From assembly GCF_943371255.1 (NCBI RefSeq), contig NZ_CALRUC010000046.1, positions 1-31,163 on the forward strand: DNA of 31,163 nt. Direction: 5' to 3'. Shown here in pieces: positions 23,216-30,755 of this stretch (positions within the stretch are counted from its first letter, which is position 1; the number at the start of each line of letters is the position of its first letter). The DNA is from Ferrovibrio terrae_B. Its GTDB lineage: Bacteria > Pseudomonadota > Alphaproteobacteria > Ferrovibrionales > Ferrovibrionaceae. Under the pieces are notes generated by a model, which was not told where the DNA came from, made no database searches, and worked only from the letters and a program-made list of their open reading frames with translations. A program made the translations under genes and the position numbers.

Positions 23216-23237
23216 GCGGGGGGCGGCGTCCCCCCGC
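23216..23237 (+). terminator. stable GC hairpin after the glycosyltransferase gene
   Basis: GCGGGGGG (23216-23223), loop CGGCGT, CCCCCCGC (23230-23237) is a perfect 8-bp GC stem 24 bases after the stop codon. No T-run follows, so it may slow or end transcription only partly, or protect the 3' end of the transcript. Confidence 0.45.
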
Positions 23238-23246
23238 TAGGGTTTG

Positions 23247-23264
23247 CAACTCATATATGAGTTG
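23247..23264. promoter_or_regulatory. 18-bp perfect palindrome overlapping a ribosome site, probable operator
   Basis: CAACTCATATATGAGTTG reads identically on both strands over all 18 bases. Its last base is the first base of the GGAGGAA ribosome-binding site (23264-23270) of the 2-hydroxyacid dehydrogenase gene. An AT-rich centre in GC-rich surroundings suggests a dimeric repressor site (GntR, IclR or MarR size); no regulator gene is adjacent, so the binder is unknown. Confidence 0.6.
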
Positions 23265-23276
23265 GAGGAAACCCGA

Positions 23277-24215
23277 ATGGGCGCCGAGATCGTACAGACC
23301 ACCGCCATGCCGCCGGCCATCCAGCAGGTGCTGGACAGCAGCTACACCGTGCACAAGCTGTGGGAAGCCAAGGACAAGGCGGCGCTGCTGAAAGAGATCG
23401 GCCCGCGCGTGCGCGGCATGGCCACCTCGGGCGCTGCGGGTGCCAAGCGCGACCTGATCGAGGCCCTGCCCAAGCTGGAGATCATTTCCAGCTTCGGCGT
23501 CGGCTATGACTCCATCGACATCGCCTGCGCCCAGGAGCGCAAGGTGACCGTCACCAACACGCCCGATGTGCTGACCGAATGCGTCGCCGATACGGCGATG
23601 GGGCTGACGCTGGGCATGCTGCGCCGCCTGCCGCAGGCGCATCAGTTCGTGCGCGAGGGCCGTTGGCCGAAGGACAAGTTCCCGCTGACCGACAAGCTGG
23701 GCGGCAAGATCATGGGCATCGTCGGCGCCGGCCGCATCGGCCAGGCGATTGCCAAGCGCGCCGAGGCCTTTGGCATGGAGATCCGCTATTTCGGCCCGCG
23801 CAAGAAAGCCGATCTGGCCTGGCGCTATTACGACAATCTCGCCGCCATGGCGAAGGATGTCGATATCCTGATGATCTCCTGCCCGGGCGGCAAGGAAACC
23901 CATCAGATCGTCAATGCCGAGGTCATCGCAGCGCTGGGCCCGAAGGGCTATCTGGTCAATATCGCGCGCGGCAGCGTGGTGGTGGAAGCCGCACTGGTGC
24001 AGGCGCTGGTCGAGGGCAAGATCGCCGGTGCCGGCCTCGATGTCTTCGAGAACGAGCCGACTGTGCCGGAAGCATTGTGGAAGCTGGACAACGTCGCGCT
24101 GGCGCCGCATGTCGGTTCCGGCACGCATGAAACGCGGCAGGCGATGGGCGACCTGATGCTGAAGAATCTGGAAGCCTGGTTCGCCGGCAAGCCGGTGCTG
24201 ACCAAGGTGGTGTGA
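23277..24215 (+). CDS. D-2-hydroxyacid dehydrogenase (glyoxylate/hydroxypyruvate reductase type)
   Basis: A 312 aa NAD(P)-dependent oxidoreductase that reduces 2-oxoacids such as glyoxylate or hydroxypyruvate. It has a split substrate domain and a central Rossmann domain: GIVGAGRIGQAIAKRAEAFGMEIRYFGPRKK, where the Arg-Lys after the second strand favours NADPH. The catalytic set is present: Arg in VNIARGSVVVE, Glu in DVFENEPTVPEAL and His in LAPHVGSGTHETR. I chose ATG 23277 because GGAGGAA ends six bases upstream; a TTG at 23244 lies within the palindrome. The upstream palindrome suggests substrate-controlled expression. The exact substrate is not determinable from sequence alone. Confidence 0.9.
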   Translation: MGAEIVQTTAMPPAIQQVLDSSYTVHKLWEAKDKAALLKEIGPRVRGMATSGAAGAKRDLIEALPKLEIISSFGVGYDSIDIACAQERKVTVTNTPDVLTECVADTAMGLTLGMLRRLPQAHQFVREGRWPKDKFPLTDKLGGKIMGIVGAGRIGQAIAKRAEAFGMEIRYFGPRKKADLAWRYYDNLAAMAKDVDILMISCPGGKETHQIVNAEVIAALGPKGYLVNIARGSVVVEAALVQALVEGKIAGAGLDVFENEPTVPEALWKLDNVALAPHVGSGTHETRQAMGDLMLKNLEAWFAGKPVLTKVV

Positions 24216-24228
24216 GGCGGCGGAGGAA

Positions 24229-25104
24229 TCAGCTTTCGCTGTCGGGCTTGCCCAGGGCCATCAGCCGGTTTTTGTTGCCGAGCATGATCTTGTGCAGCAT
24301 TTCCATCGCCATCATTTTCATGTTCTGGTCGATGAAGCGGCGCTGTTCGTCCATCTGCGCCTGCACGGCTGAATTACCATAGGACTGGGTGGTGGCCAGC
24401 GCCGAGGCCTGGCCATCCAGCGGCACGGTGTCGAGACCGACCGCCTTGCTGTCCAGCTTGGTGTTGAAGAAGGCATAGATCTCGCCCAGCGAGCGCGGCT
24501 TGCCATCGGGGGTGTAGAACACGCCCTGATTGGTCGCGGCGGCATCGGGCAGCAGGGCGGCGGCGCTCTGCGCCGGATTGTCCTTCAGGCCGGTGAGGAA
24601 TTTGGTGGCGCCGGTGGCCCCGAGGAAATGGCCGAGATAGAGATCGACCTTCTTCACATCGACGCCGAATTCGCGCGACAGGATTTGCTGGTTGCTGCGG
24701 GCATATTCAGCAGCCATGGCCGAGGCAATGCGCGGATCGTCGCGCAGGGAGAGAATATCGCGGCGGGTTTCGGCGTCGCTGACGCGCGGCTTGCCGTCGC
24801 TGCCGGTGCCGATCTTCTGCGCTTGCTCGGCTAGGCCATGCTTGGCGCCATGATCGCGCACGGTTTCCAGCCAGGTGCTTTCGATGAACTGGAACAGGCC
24901 GCGTGCCGAGCTGGTCTTGGCCTGGGCATCGGCCTTGAAGCCGCTTTCCTGCCCGGCCTGGGCGACCAGATAGGCGAAATCGACGCCGGTGCGGCTGCTG
25001 GCCTGCTTCAGCGTGCTGAGCAGTTCGTAGCTGACCTGATGGCCGCCGACGCGATAGCTGTCAGCTTTAGCGGAAGGCGGCGGGAACGGCGTGACGGGGG
25101 CCAT
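24229..25104 (-). CDS. SLT-domain (lytic transglycosylase-like) protein without a signal peptide
   Basis: A 291 aa protein whose residues 25-170 carry a lysozyme-like transglycosylase domain: Glu53 in AQAGQESGFKADAQAK is the expected catalytic acid, followed by SSARGLFQFIESTWL, the conserved ARGLFQF motif. After the domain come DLYLGHFLGATGATKFL and a long tail with SLGEIYAFFNTKLD and a Met/Gln-rich helix (MDEQRRFIDQNMKMMAMEMLHKIM). Such enzymes cut peptidoglycan glycan strands, giving 1,6-anhydro ends. The N-terminus (MAPVTPFPPPSAKADS) is not a Sec signal and no better upstream start is visible, so export by another route (for example the flagellar secretion system) or a phage-like origin is possible. 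Tail to tail with the dehydrogenase gene. Confidence 0.82.
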   Translation of the reverse strand: MAPVTPFPPPSAKADSYRVGGHQVSYELLSTLKQASSRTGVDFAYLVAQAGQESGFKADAQAKTSSARGLFQFIESTWLETVRDHGAKHGLAEQAQKIGTGSDGKPRVSDAETRRDILSLRDDPRIASAMAAEYARSNQQILSREFGVDVKKVDLYLGHFLGATGATKFLTGLKDNPAQSAAALLPDAAATNQGVFYTPDGKPRSLGEIYAFFNTKLDSKAVGLDTVPLDGQASALATTQSYGNSAVQAQMDEQRRFIDQNMKMMAMEMLHKIMLGNKNRLMALGKPDSES

Positions 25105-25226
25105 GCAGCGGAATACCTGATGTGAGCCGAAATATCCTTTAACCGACCCGGGGGAAAGATTCAGTTAACATCGGCGGCTTATGGTATCCCCTTGTTTCGG
25201 CAGAACTTTGCGGGCAAACAGACGGT

Positions 25227-26345
25227 ATGGGCGAGGGCTGGGCGGGACTGATGACGCAGCTGGACTGGTCGAAAGACGGTCCCTGGCTGGCTTTTCTGCT
25301 GCTGCTGGCCGGCGGAATCGGCCTGCCGGCCGGTTTCTACGCGCTGTTCGACCGCTGGGCGGCCTCGCGACTGCGCATCGATACCATCGCGCTCGCCACC
25401 CGCTATGGCGGTTACATGAATTCCTGGGCGGTGTTCGGCCGCCATGCCAGCGAGTATCGCGACCTGCGGCCGCTGTTCCCTGAGGCCCAGGCCGCCGAGC
25501 TGGCGCGCTTCCATGACGGCACCGCCTGTATCGCCGCGCGCTTCCGCACCCATGAGGCCGCCGCGGCGGCAGCCGAGCAGCGCTTCGGCAGTTTTGCCGC
25601 AGCGGGCGTGGAATATGCCGATGCTGGCATCTCGTTCCAGACTGCCGGTGCGAATGAAAAGAGCCGTGGCTATGCGCGCGGCCAGTGGCTGGTGATCGGC
25701 GATACGCTGTTTGCCTTCTATGGCGCCGACAGCACAGCACTGGCCCGGCGCCGCCATGCCATCCCGGCCCTGCGGGCGCGGCGCTTTCCCGGTCCGCTGC
25801 GCCTGCTGCACAGCCGCGGCGGCCATGCGCTGATCGTGCTGCTCTGGCTCGGCCTGCTGCTGTTTGCCGCCGGCCGCTGCATTGAACTGACGGCGCAGCA
25901 GCCGGGCGAGGGTACGCCGGTATCGATGGCGGAACTGCGGGCGCGCCTGAACGGCCTGAATGCCGGCGGTCAGCGCGTGGCCACCATCCTGCGGCCGGGC
26001 GGCATGACCATCGCCGGCCGCGGCGACGACCTGCGCCACCGCGATCTTGGCCTGCTGGCCGGCCGCGACTGGCTCACCGGTTTCGATCTGGTGTTCGACC
26101 GCGACCGCAACACGGTGAAGGCCCTGCCGCTGGTCGGCCGCAGCGGCGAGGCCGAACGGCTGGGGGCCGCGCCGCCGCCGCCGAAACGCTGGCGCAACAA
26201 CACGCTGCTGATCGAAGCCGACGACGCGCTGCTGCTGGCCGTGCGCAGTGCCGTAACGGAAGCCGGCTGGACCTGGCAGCCGGTGCTGCTGCCGGTGTTG
26301 TCGCTGTCATGGTTCGAGCAGGCTTGGCGCAGTTTCCGCGACTGA
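25227..26345 (+). CDS. unrecognised membrane protein
   Basis: A 372 aa product I do not recognise. Two hydrophobic segments are clear: about residues 19-40 (WLAFLLLLAGGIGLPAGFYALF) and about 207-222 (ALIVLLWLGLLLFAAG). Between them is a domain of about 160 residues with ATRYGGYMNSWAVFGRHASEYRDLRPLFPEAQAAELARF and an alanine-rich helix; after the second segment comes a soluble region with RRDLGLLAGRDWL-like basic/acidic alternation and a proline patch (APPPPKRW). I see no catalytic motif. GC content and codon use match the neighbours, so it is probably a genuine gene of a poorly described family. Start is uncertain (ATG 25227 or 25251); neither has a strong ribosome site. Divergent from the SLT gene across 122 bases. 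Confidence 0.65.
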   Translation: MGEGWAGLMTQLDWSKDGPWLAFLLLLAGGIGLPAGFYALFDRWAASRLRIDTIALATRYGGYMNSWAVFGRHASEYRDLRPLFPEAQAAELARFHDGTACIAARFRTHEAAAAAAEQRFGSFAAAGVEYADAGISFQTAGANEKSRGYARGQWLVIGDTLFAFYGADSTALARRRHAIPALRARRFPGPLRLLHSRGGHALIVLLWLGLLLFAAGRCIELTAQQPGEGTPVSMAELRARLNGLNAGGQRVATILRPGGMTIAGRGDDLRHRDLGLLAGRDWLTGFDLVFDRDRNTVKALPLVGRSGEAERLGAAPPPPKRWRNNTLLIEADDALLLAVRSAVTEAGWTWQPVLLPVLSLSWFEQAWRSFRD

Positions 26346-26379
26346 CCTATACTCTCCGCCACAGTATGCGGAGGAAACC

Positions 26380-26781
26380 ATGCGCAAAGGCTACAAGGCC
26401 ATGCTCGACGAGGCCATGCAGGCCATCGTCACGCTGACGCCGGAACAGGCGGCTGAAGAGTATAATAAACCGGATGTCGTGCTCGTCGATATCCGCGATC
26501 CGCGCGAACTGGAACGCGACGGCATGATCCCCGGCGCCTTCCATGCCACGCGCGGCATGCTGGAATTCTGGATCGACCCGGAAAGTCCCTATCACAAGCC
26601 GGTGTTTGCCGAGGACAAGCGGTTCATCTTCTTCTGTGCCGGCGGTTTGCGTTCCGCACTCGCCACCAAGACGGCGCTGGATATGGGGCTGGACCGGATT
26701 GCCCATATTGAAGGCGGCTTCAGCGCCTGGAAGAAGGCCGGCCTGCCGGTGGCGGAGTGGAAGCCGAAGGACAAAAAATGA
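26380..26781 (+). CDS. rhodanese-like domain protein
   Basis: A 133 aa single-domain sulfurtransferase-fold protein. Residues about 16-125 form the domain: VVLVDIRDPRELERDGMIPGAFHATRG is the N-terminal rhodanese signature and FFCAGGLRSALA holds the active-site Cys86 in a six-residue loop (CAGGLR), which fits a sulfur carrier rather than a phosphatase. The C-terminal IEGGFSAWKKAGLPV is the standard end motif. No signal peptide. A strong GGAGG ribosome site precedes ATG 26380. Its stop overlaps the next start (ATGA, 26778-26781), so it is translationally coupled to the racemase gene. Physiological sulfur acceptor unknown. Confidence 0.92.
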   Translation: MRKGYKAMLDEAMQAIVTLTPEQAAEEYNKPDVVLVDIRDPRELERDGMIPGAFHATRGMLEFWIDPESPYHKPVFAEDKRFIFFCAGGLRSALATKTALDMGLDRIAHIEGGFSAWKKAGLPVAEWKPKDKK

Positions 26782-27902
26782 GCGGGCCTCTCAGTGGTTT
26801 GAAAGTCATCGAGATGCCGGCCATCGGGCCGGTGCCGTTCTGCGGCATGCTGCTGGCCGATCTGGGGGCCGATGTGCTGCGCATCGATCGCGAAGGCGAT
26901 GTCGATCTCGGTCTGCCGATCGAGCCGAAATATGAATTGCTCGGTCGCGGCAAGCGCTCGCTGGCGCTCGATCTGAAAAATCCGCAAGCCATCGCGCTGG
27001 TGCTCGACCTGATCGCGAAAGCCGATGTGCTGATCGAAGGCTTCCGCCCCGGCGTGATGGAGCGTCTCGGCCTCGGCCCCGATGTGGCGCAGGCGAAGAA
27101 TCCGAAACTCGTCTATGGCCGCATGACCGGCTGGGGCCAGGATGGCCCGATGGCAATGGCGGCGGGCCATGACATCAATTACATCGCGCTGACCGGCGCA
27201 TTGCATGCGATGGGTCACAAGGATGGCCGCCCGGTGCCGCCGCTCAATCTGGTCGGCGATTTCGGCGGCGGCTCGCTCTATCTCGCCATGGGCGTGCTCG
27301 CCGCGCTGTTCGAGCGCCAGCAGTCCGGCAAGGGGCAGGTGATCGATGCCGCCATGGTGGATGGCGCTGCCTCGCTGATGACCATGTTCTATGGCATGAA
27401 GGGCGCCGGCCTGTGGAGCGATACGCGCGGCGCCAACATGCTGGATTCTGGCGCGCCGTGGTACGACACCTACGAATGTGCCGATGGCGGTTTCGTTGCC
27501 ATCGGGTCCATTGAAGGCAAGTTCTACGCCGAGCTGATCGAAAAACTTGGCCTCGATACCGCCACGCTGCCGAAACAGCATGACCGCAAACGCTGGCCGT
27601 CCCTGCGGGCCGCCATTGCCGCCAGCTTCAAGACCAGAACGCGCCAGGAATGGTGCGCCATCATGGAGGGCAGCGATATCTGCTTCGCACCGGTGCTCGG
27701 GCTCGATGAGGCGCCAGGCCACGGCCATATGGCGGCGCGCGAAACCTTCGTCGCACCCGATGGCGTCACCCAGCCGGCGCCGGCGCCGCGCTTTTCACGC
27801 ACGCCCGGCGCCATCCGCCGCAAGCCGCCGGCGCGCGGCGAGGGCGGCGAAGCGGCGGTGACGGAGTGGGGCGTGACCAAAAAGGCGACGGCAGCCGAGT
27901 AG
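26778..27902 (+). CDS. alpha-methylacyl-CoA racemase (CaiB/BaiF family III CoA-transferase fold)
   Basis: A 374 aa family III CoA-transferase-fold enzyme that by motif is a racemase: His131 (AAGHDINYIALTGALHAMG), Asp161 (NLVGDFGGGSLYLAMG) and Glu233 (WYDTYECADGGFVAIG) align with the acid-base residues of the mycobacterial enzyme MCR. The N-terminus LSGLKVIEMPAIGPVPFCGMLLADLGADVLRID is typical of the family. It epimerises 2-methylacyl-CoA esters so that branched-chain or isoprenoid-derived acids can enter beta-oxidation. Coupled to the preceding rhodanese gene by an ATGA overlap. A CoA-transferase role is less likely, since such enzymes use an aspartate nucleophile in a different context. Confidence 0.9.
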   Translation: MSGPLSGLKVIEMPAIGPVPFCGMLLADLGADVLRIDREGDVDLGLPIEPKYELLGRGKRSLALDLKNPQAIALVLDLIAKADVLIEGFRPGVMERLGLGPDVAQAKNPKLVYGRMTGWGQDGPMAMAAGHDINYIALTGALHAMGHKDGRPVPPLNLVGDFGGGSLYLAMGVLAALFERQQSGKGQVIDAAMVDGAASLMTMFYGMKGAGLWSDTRGANMLDSGAPWYDTYECADGGFVAIGSIEGKFYAELIEKLGLDTATLPKQHDRKRWPSLRAAIAASFKTRTRQEWCAIMEGSDICFAPVLGLDEAPGHGHMAARETFVAPDGVTQPAPAPRFSRTPGAIRRKPPARGEGGEAAVTEWGVTKKATAAE

Positions 27903-28016
27903 TCCTGCGCGCTTTCTGGGCATTCCTGTACGAAGCGTAGAGAAAATCCCATATCTGCCGGTTGCGGCATGCGCCTTGCATTTTCTAAGCTCTGAATTCC
28001 AGCAAGGAGTATGAGC

Positions 28017-29252
28017 ATGGCCGAGGCGCGTAATATCCGGATCAATCAGGATCGTCTGTGGGACAGCCTGATGGAGATGGCCAAGATCGGCGCCACGCCC
28101 AAGGGCGGCTGCGCGCGCCTGGCGCTCACCGACCTGGACAAGCAGGGCCGCGATCTGTTTGTGCAATGGTGCAAGGATGCCGGCTGCACGATCAGCATCG
28201 ACCGCATGGGCAACATCTTCGCCCGCCGTCCGGGCAAGAATAACGACCTGCCGCCGGTGGTGACCGGCAGCCATCTCGACACGCAGCCGACCGGTGGAAA
28301 GTTCGACGGCGTCTATGGTGTGCTGGCCGGGCTGGAAGTGATCCGCACCCTCAACGACCACAAGTTCGAGACCGAGGCCCCGGTGGAAGTCTCGGTCTGG
28401 ACCAACGAGGAAGGCTCGCGTTTCGCTCCGGCCATGGTGGCATCCGGCGTGTTTGCCGGCGTCTTCACGGAAGACTATGGCCTCAGCCGTGCCGACATGG
28501 ATGGCAAGACCATCGGCGACGAGCTGAAGCGCATCGGCTATTTCGGCGACCAGCCGGTGGGCGGCCGCAAGTTCAAGGCATTTTTCGAAGCGCATATCGA
28601 GCAAGGGCCGATCCTGGAAGCCGAAGCCAAGACCATCGGCGTCGTGCAGGGCATCCAGGGCATCCGCTGGTTCGAGGTCACCATCACCGGCGCGGAAAGC
28701 CATGCCGGCACCACGCCGATGAATCGCCGCAAGGATGCCATGCTGGGCTGTGCGCGTGTCGTGGAGCGCGTGCACCAGATCGCGCTGGATCATGCACCGG
28801 CGGTGACCACCGTGGGTCTGGTCAAGGTGATGCCGAATTCGCGCAACACCATTCCGGGCAACGTGTTCTTCAGCGTCGACCTGCGCCATCCCTTCGATGA
28901 CCAGCTCGCCATCATGACCGAGGAATTGCATGCCGCCTGCGCCGAGATCTGCGGCGCGCTCGGGCTGCAACATGAATGCAAGGAAATCTGGCATTCGCCA
29001 GCGACCCATTACGACAAGGACTGCGTCGCTGCCGTGCGCAAGGCGGCGGAAGAGTCCGGCTATGCCTGGCGCGACATCACCTCGGGCGCGGGCCATGATG
29101 CCGGCTATATCAGCCGCGTGGCGCCCACCGGCATGGTCTTCGTGCCCTGCGCCGATGGCATCAGCCATAACGAGGTGGAAGATGCCAAGCCGGGTGACCT
29201 GGCTGCAGGTTGCAACGTGCTGCTGCGGGCGATGCTGGAACACGCCGCCTGA
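28017..29252 (+). CDS. M20-family Zn amidohydrolase (N-carbamoyl-L-amino acid hydrolase / allantoate amidohydrolase type)
   Basis: A 411 aa metallohydrolase that splits ureido or amide bonds, releasing ammonia and CO2 from N-carbamoyl compounds or ureides. Zinc ligands are visible: His86 (GSHLDTQ), Asp97 (GGKFDGVYGVLAGLEV), Glu131/132 (WTNEEGSRFAPAM), His193 (EAHIEQGP) and a C-terminal His in ADGISHNEVED. The central dimerisation domain (about 215-330) contains GAESHAGTTPMNRRKDAM, typical of the HyuC/AllC/beta-ureidopropionase branch. I chose ATG 28017 because AAGGAG (28004-28009) is seven bases upstream; ATG 28011 would be only one base from it. No pyrimidine or purine catabolism genes lie next to it, so the substrate is open. 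Confidence 0.92.
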   Translation: MAEARNIRINQDRLWDSLMEMAKIGATPKGGCARLALTDLDKQGRDLFVQWCKDAGCTISIDRMGNIFARRPGKNNDLPPVVTGSHLDTQPTGGKFDGVYGVLAGLEVIRTLNDHKFETEAPVEVSVWTNEEGSRFAPAMVASGVFAGVFTEDYGLSRADMDGKTIGDELKRIGYFGDQPVGGRKFKAFFEAHIEQGPILEAEAKTIGVVQGIQGIRWFEVTITGAESHAGTTPMNRRKDAMLGCARVVERVHQIALDHAPAVTTVGLVKVMPNSRNTIPGNVFFSVDLRHPFDDQLAIMTEELHAACAEICGALGLQHECKEIWHSPATHYDKDCVAAVRKAAEESGYAWRDITSGAGHDAGYISRVAPTGMVFVPCADGISHNEVEDAKPGDLAAGCNVLLRAMLEHAA

Positions 29253-29303
29253 TGGCGCTATGACTCTCCCCGGACATCACTCAAGCGTCTAGGGAGTTCA
29301 AGC

Positions 29304-30086
29304 ATGGATTTCGGCATCAAGGGCCGCAACGCACTGGTTTGCGCGGCAAGCAAGGGGCTTGGTTACGGCAGTGCGCTGGCGCTGGCGAAAGAGGGCGTGC
29401 ATGTCACCATCACGGCGCGCGGCGCCGAGACGCTGGAAGCCGCCGCGAAAAAAATTCGTGAAGCCGCGCCGGGCGTGAACGTGAAGACTGTGGCCGGCGA
29501 TATCACCACCGCGGAAGGCCGTGAGCAGGCCCTGGCTGCGGCGGGCGAGATCGACATTCTGGTGAACAATGCCGGTGGTCCGCCGCCGGGCGATTTCCGC
29601 GATTGGGACCGCGAGCATTGGATCAAGGCGCTGGATGCCAACATGATCACGCCGATCCTGCTGGTCAAGGCGGTGGTCGACAAGATGGCGGCACGCAAGT
29701 TCGGCCGCATCGTCAACATCACCTCCAGTTCGGTGAAGGCGCCGATCCCGGTGCTCGGCCTGTCCAACGGCGCGCGCTCGGGCCTGCATGGCTTCATTGC
29801 CGGGCTTTCTCGTCAGGTGGCCAAGGATGGCATCACCATCAACAACCTGCTGCCTGGCCGCTTCCTCACTGACCGTCTGCGCACGACCATGAACAAGGGC
29901 GGCACCCTGCAGGGTGAGGCGCTGGAGGCCGAGATCGCCAAGCAGGCCACCACGGTGCCGGCCGGCCGTTTCGGCACGGCGGAAGAGTTCGGCCAGGTCT
30001 GCGCTTTCCTGTGTTCGGTACAGGCGGCCTACATGACCGGCCAGAATGTGCTGCTGGATGGCGGCAACTATCCGGGCAGCTTCTAA
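29304..30086 (+). CDS. SDR-family oxidoreductase with substituted Tyr-Lys motif
   Basis: A 260 aa short-chain dehydrogenase-fold protein. The cofactor loop reads CAASKGLGYG (13-22) in place of TGxxxGxG, with the structural NNAG at 88-91 and the family end-motif TGQNVLLDGGNYPG. The catalytic region is SSSVKAPIPVLGLSNGARSG: Ser141 is in place, but the positions of Tyr (+13) and Lys (+17) are Ser154 and Arg158. This non-classical pattern occurs in a subgroup of FabG-like proteins, so it may be an active variant with a different acid or a non-reducing protein. ATG 29304 has AGGGAG eight bases upstream. It ends in a strong terminator and probably shares a transcript with the M20 hydrolase 51 bases before it. 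Confidence 0.88.
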   Translation: MDFGIKGRNALVCAASKGLGYGSALALAKEGVHVTITARGAETLEAAAKKIREAAPGVNVKTVAGDITTAEGREQALAAAGEIDILVNNAGGPPPGDFRDWDREHWIKALDANMITPILLVKAVVDKMAARKFGRIVNITSSSVKAPIPVLGLSNGARSGLHGFIAGLSRQVAKDGITINNLLPGRFLTDRLRTTMNKGGTLQGEALEAEIAKQATTVPAGRFGTAEEFGQVCAFLCSVQAAYMTGQNVLLDGGNYPGSF

Positions 30087-30098
30087 GTTTTCCGCAGG

Positions 30099-30126
30099 GC
30101 AAGGGGGCTTTAGCCCCCTTGCTTTT
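30099..30126 (+). terminator. rho-independent terminator after the SDR gene
   Basis: GCAAGGGGGC (30099-30108), loop TTTA, GCCCCCTTGC (30113-30122) is a perfect 10-bp stem directly followed by TTTT. It lies 13 bases after the SDR stop codon and separates that transcript from the tetR unit. Confidence 0.88.
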
Positions 30127-30140
30127 GCCCTTGCGCTCAC

Positions 30141-30152
30141 TAGACCAGTCTA
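30141..30152. promoter_or_regulatory. TetR operator (LmrA/YxaF-like) before the regulator gene
   Basis: TAGAC-CA-GTCTA has two perfect 5-bp arms and sits 13 bases before the tetR ATG, followed by an AT-rich TATATAAT stretch that could be a -10 region. The sequence resembles the TAGACC/GGTCTA boxes known for LmrA/YxaF-type TetR proteins, so autorepression is likely. Confidence 0.6.
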
Positions 30153-30164
30153 TATAATCAGTGC

Positions 30165-30755
30165 ATGGCCAAAACCACAGCCCTGCCGGCGCGCAAGCCG
30201 GCCACCACGCGCGAGCGCTTCGTGTCGATGACGGCGAAGCTGATGTCGCGGCGCGGCTATGCCGGCACCGGGCTGAACGAGATCGTCGCGAAAAGCGGTG
30301 CGCCGAAAGGCTCGCTCTATCACTTTTTCCCCGCGGGCAAGGAGCAGCTTGCGGCGGCGGCGGTGGACTGGGCGGCCGAATGCTTCCTGGCAACCCTGAC
30401 CGAAGCCATCGCCAGATCCGGTTCCGCCGCTGCTGCCGTCGGTGCGCTGGCGGCGCAGATCGCCGTCTGGATGGAGGAGTCCGGCTGCAAGGACGGCTCG
30501 CCGCTCACCATCGTCGCGGTCGAGACCGGCGCCTTTGTCGAACCGCTGCGGCTGGCCTGCCAGCGCGGCTATCAGGCCTGGGCCGATGCGCTGGCCGACC
30601 AGCTGCGCCGCGACGGCAAGCCGGCGAAGGAGGCGAGTGATCTGGCGCTCTGGGCCGTGGCTTCGCTGGAAGGCGCCATCGTGCTGGCGCGCACCCAGCA
30701 TTCCGCCGAGCCGCTGCGCCGCATCGGCAAACTGCTGCAAAAGGCCCTCACATGA
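30165..30755 (+). CDS. TetR-family transcriptional regulator (LmrA/YxaF-like)
   Basis: A 196 aa one-domain repressor. The N-terminal helix-turn-helix is clear: TRERFVSMTAKLMSRRGYAGTGLNEIVAKSGAPKGSLYHFFPAGKEQL (residues about 15-62). The C-terminal ligand domain has EESGCKDGSPLTIVAVETG, the Gly-Cys...Pro-Leu string typical of the LmrA/YxaF branch, whose known members respond to flavonoids or other aromatic or hydrophobic compounds. The operator-like TAGAC-CA-GTCTA lies just upstream. The stop overlaps the next start (ATGA, 30752-30755), so it is translationally coupled to the thioesterase gene. The inducer cannot be inferred from sequence. Confidence 0.92.
   Translation: MAKTTALPARKPATTRERFVSMTAKLMSRRGYAGTGLNEIVAKSGAPKGSLYHFFPAGKEQLAAAAVDWAAECFLATLTEAIARSGSAAAAVGALAAQIAVWMEESGCKDGSPLTIVAVETGAFVEPLRLACQRGYQAWADALADQLRRDGKPAKEASDLALWAVASLEGAIVLARTQHSAEPLRRIGKLLQKALT

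Noticed and set aside
22062..24128. 688-codon open frame on the minus strand across two plus-strand genes
   Set aside because: It is antisense to both the glycosyltransferase and the dehydrogenase, runs through their intergenic hairpin and palindrome, and shows only the composition expected of a reverse-frame shadow.
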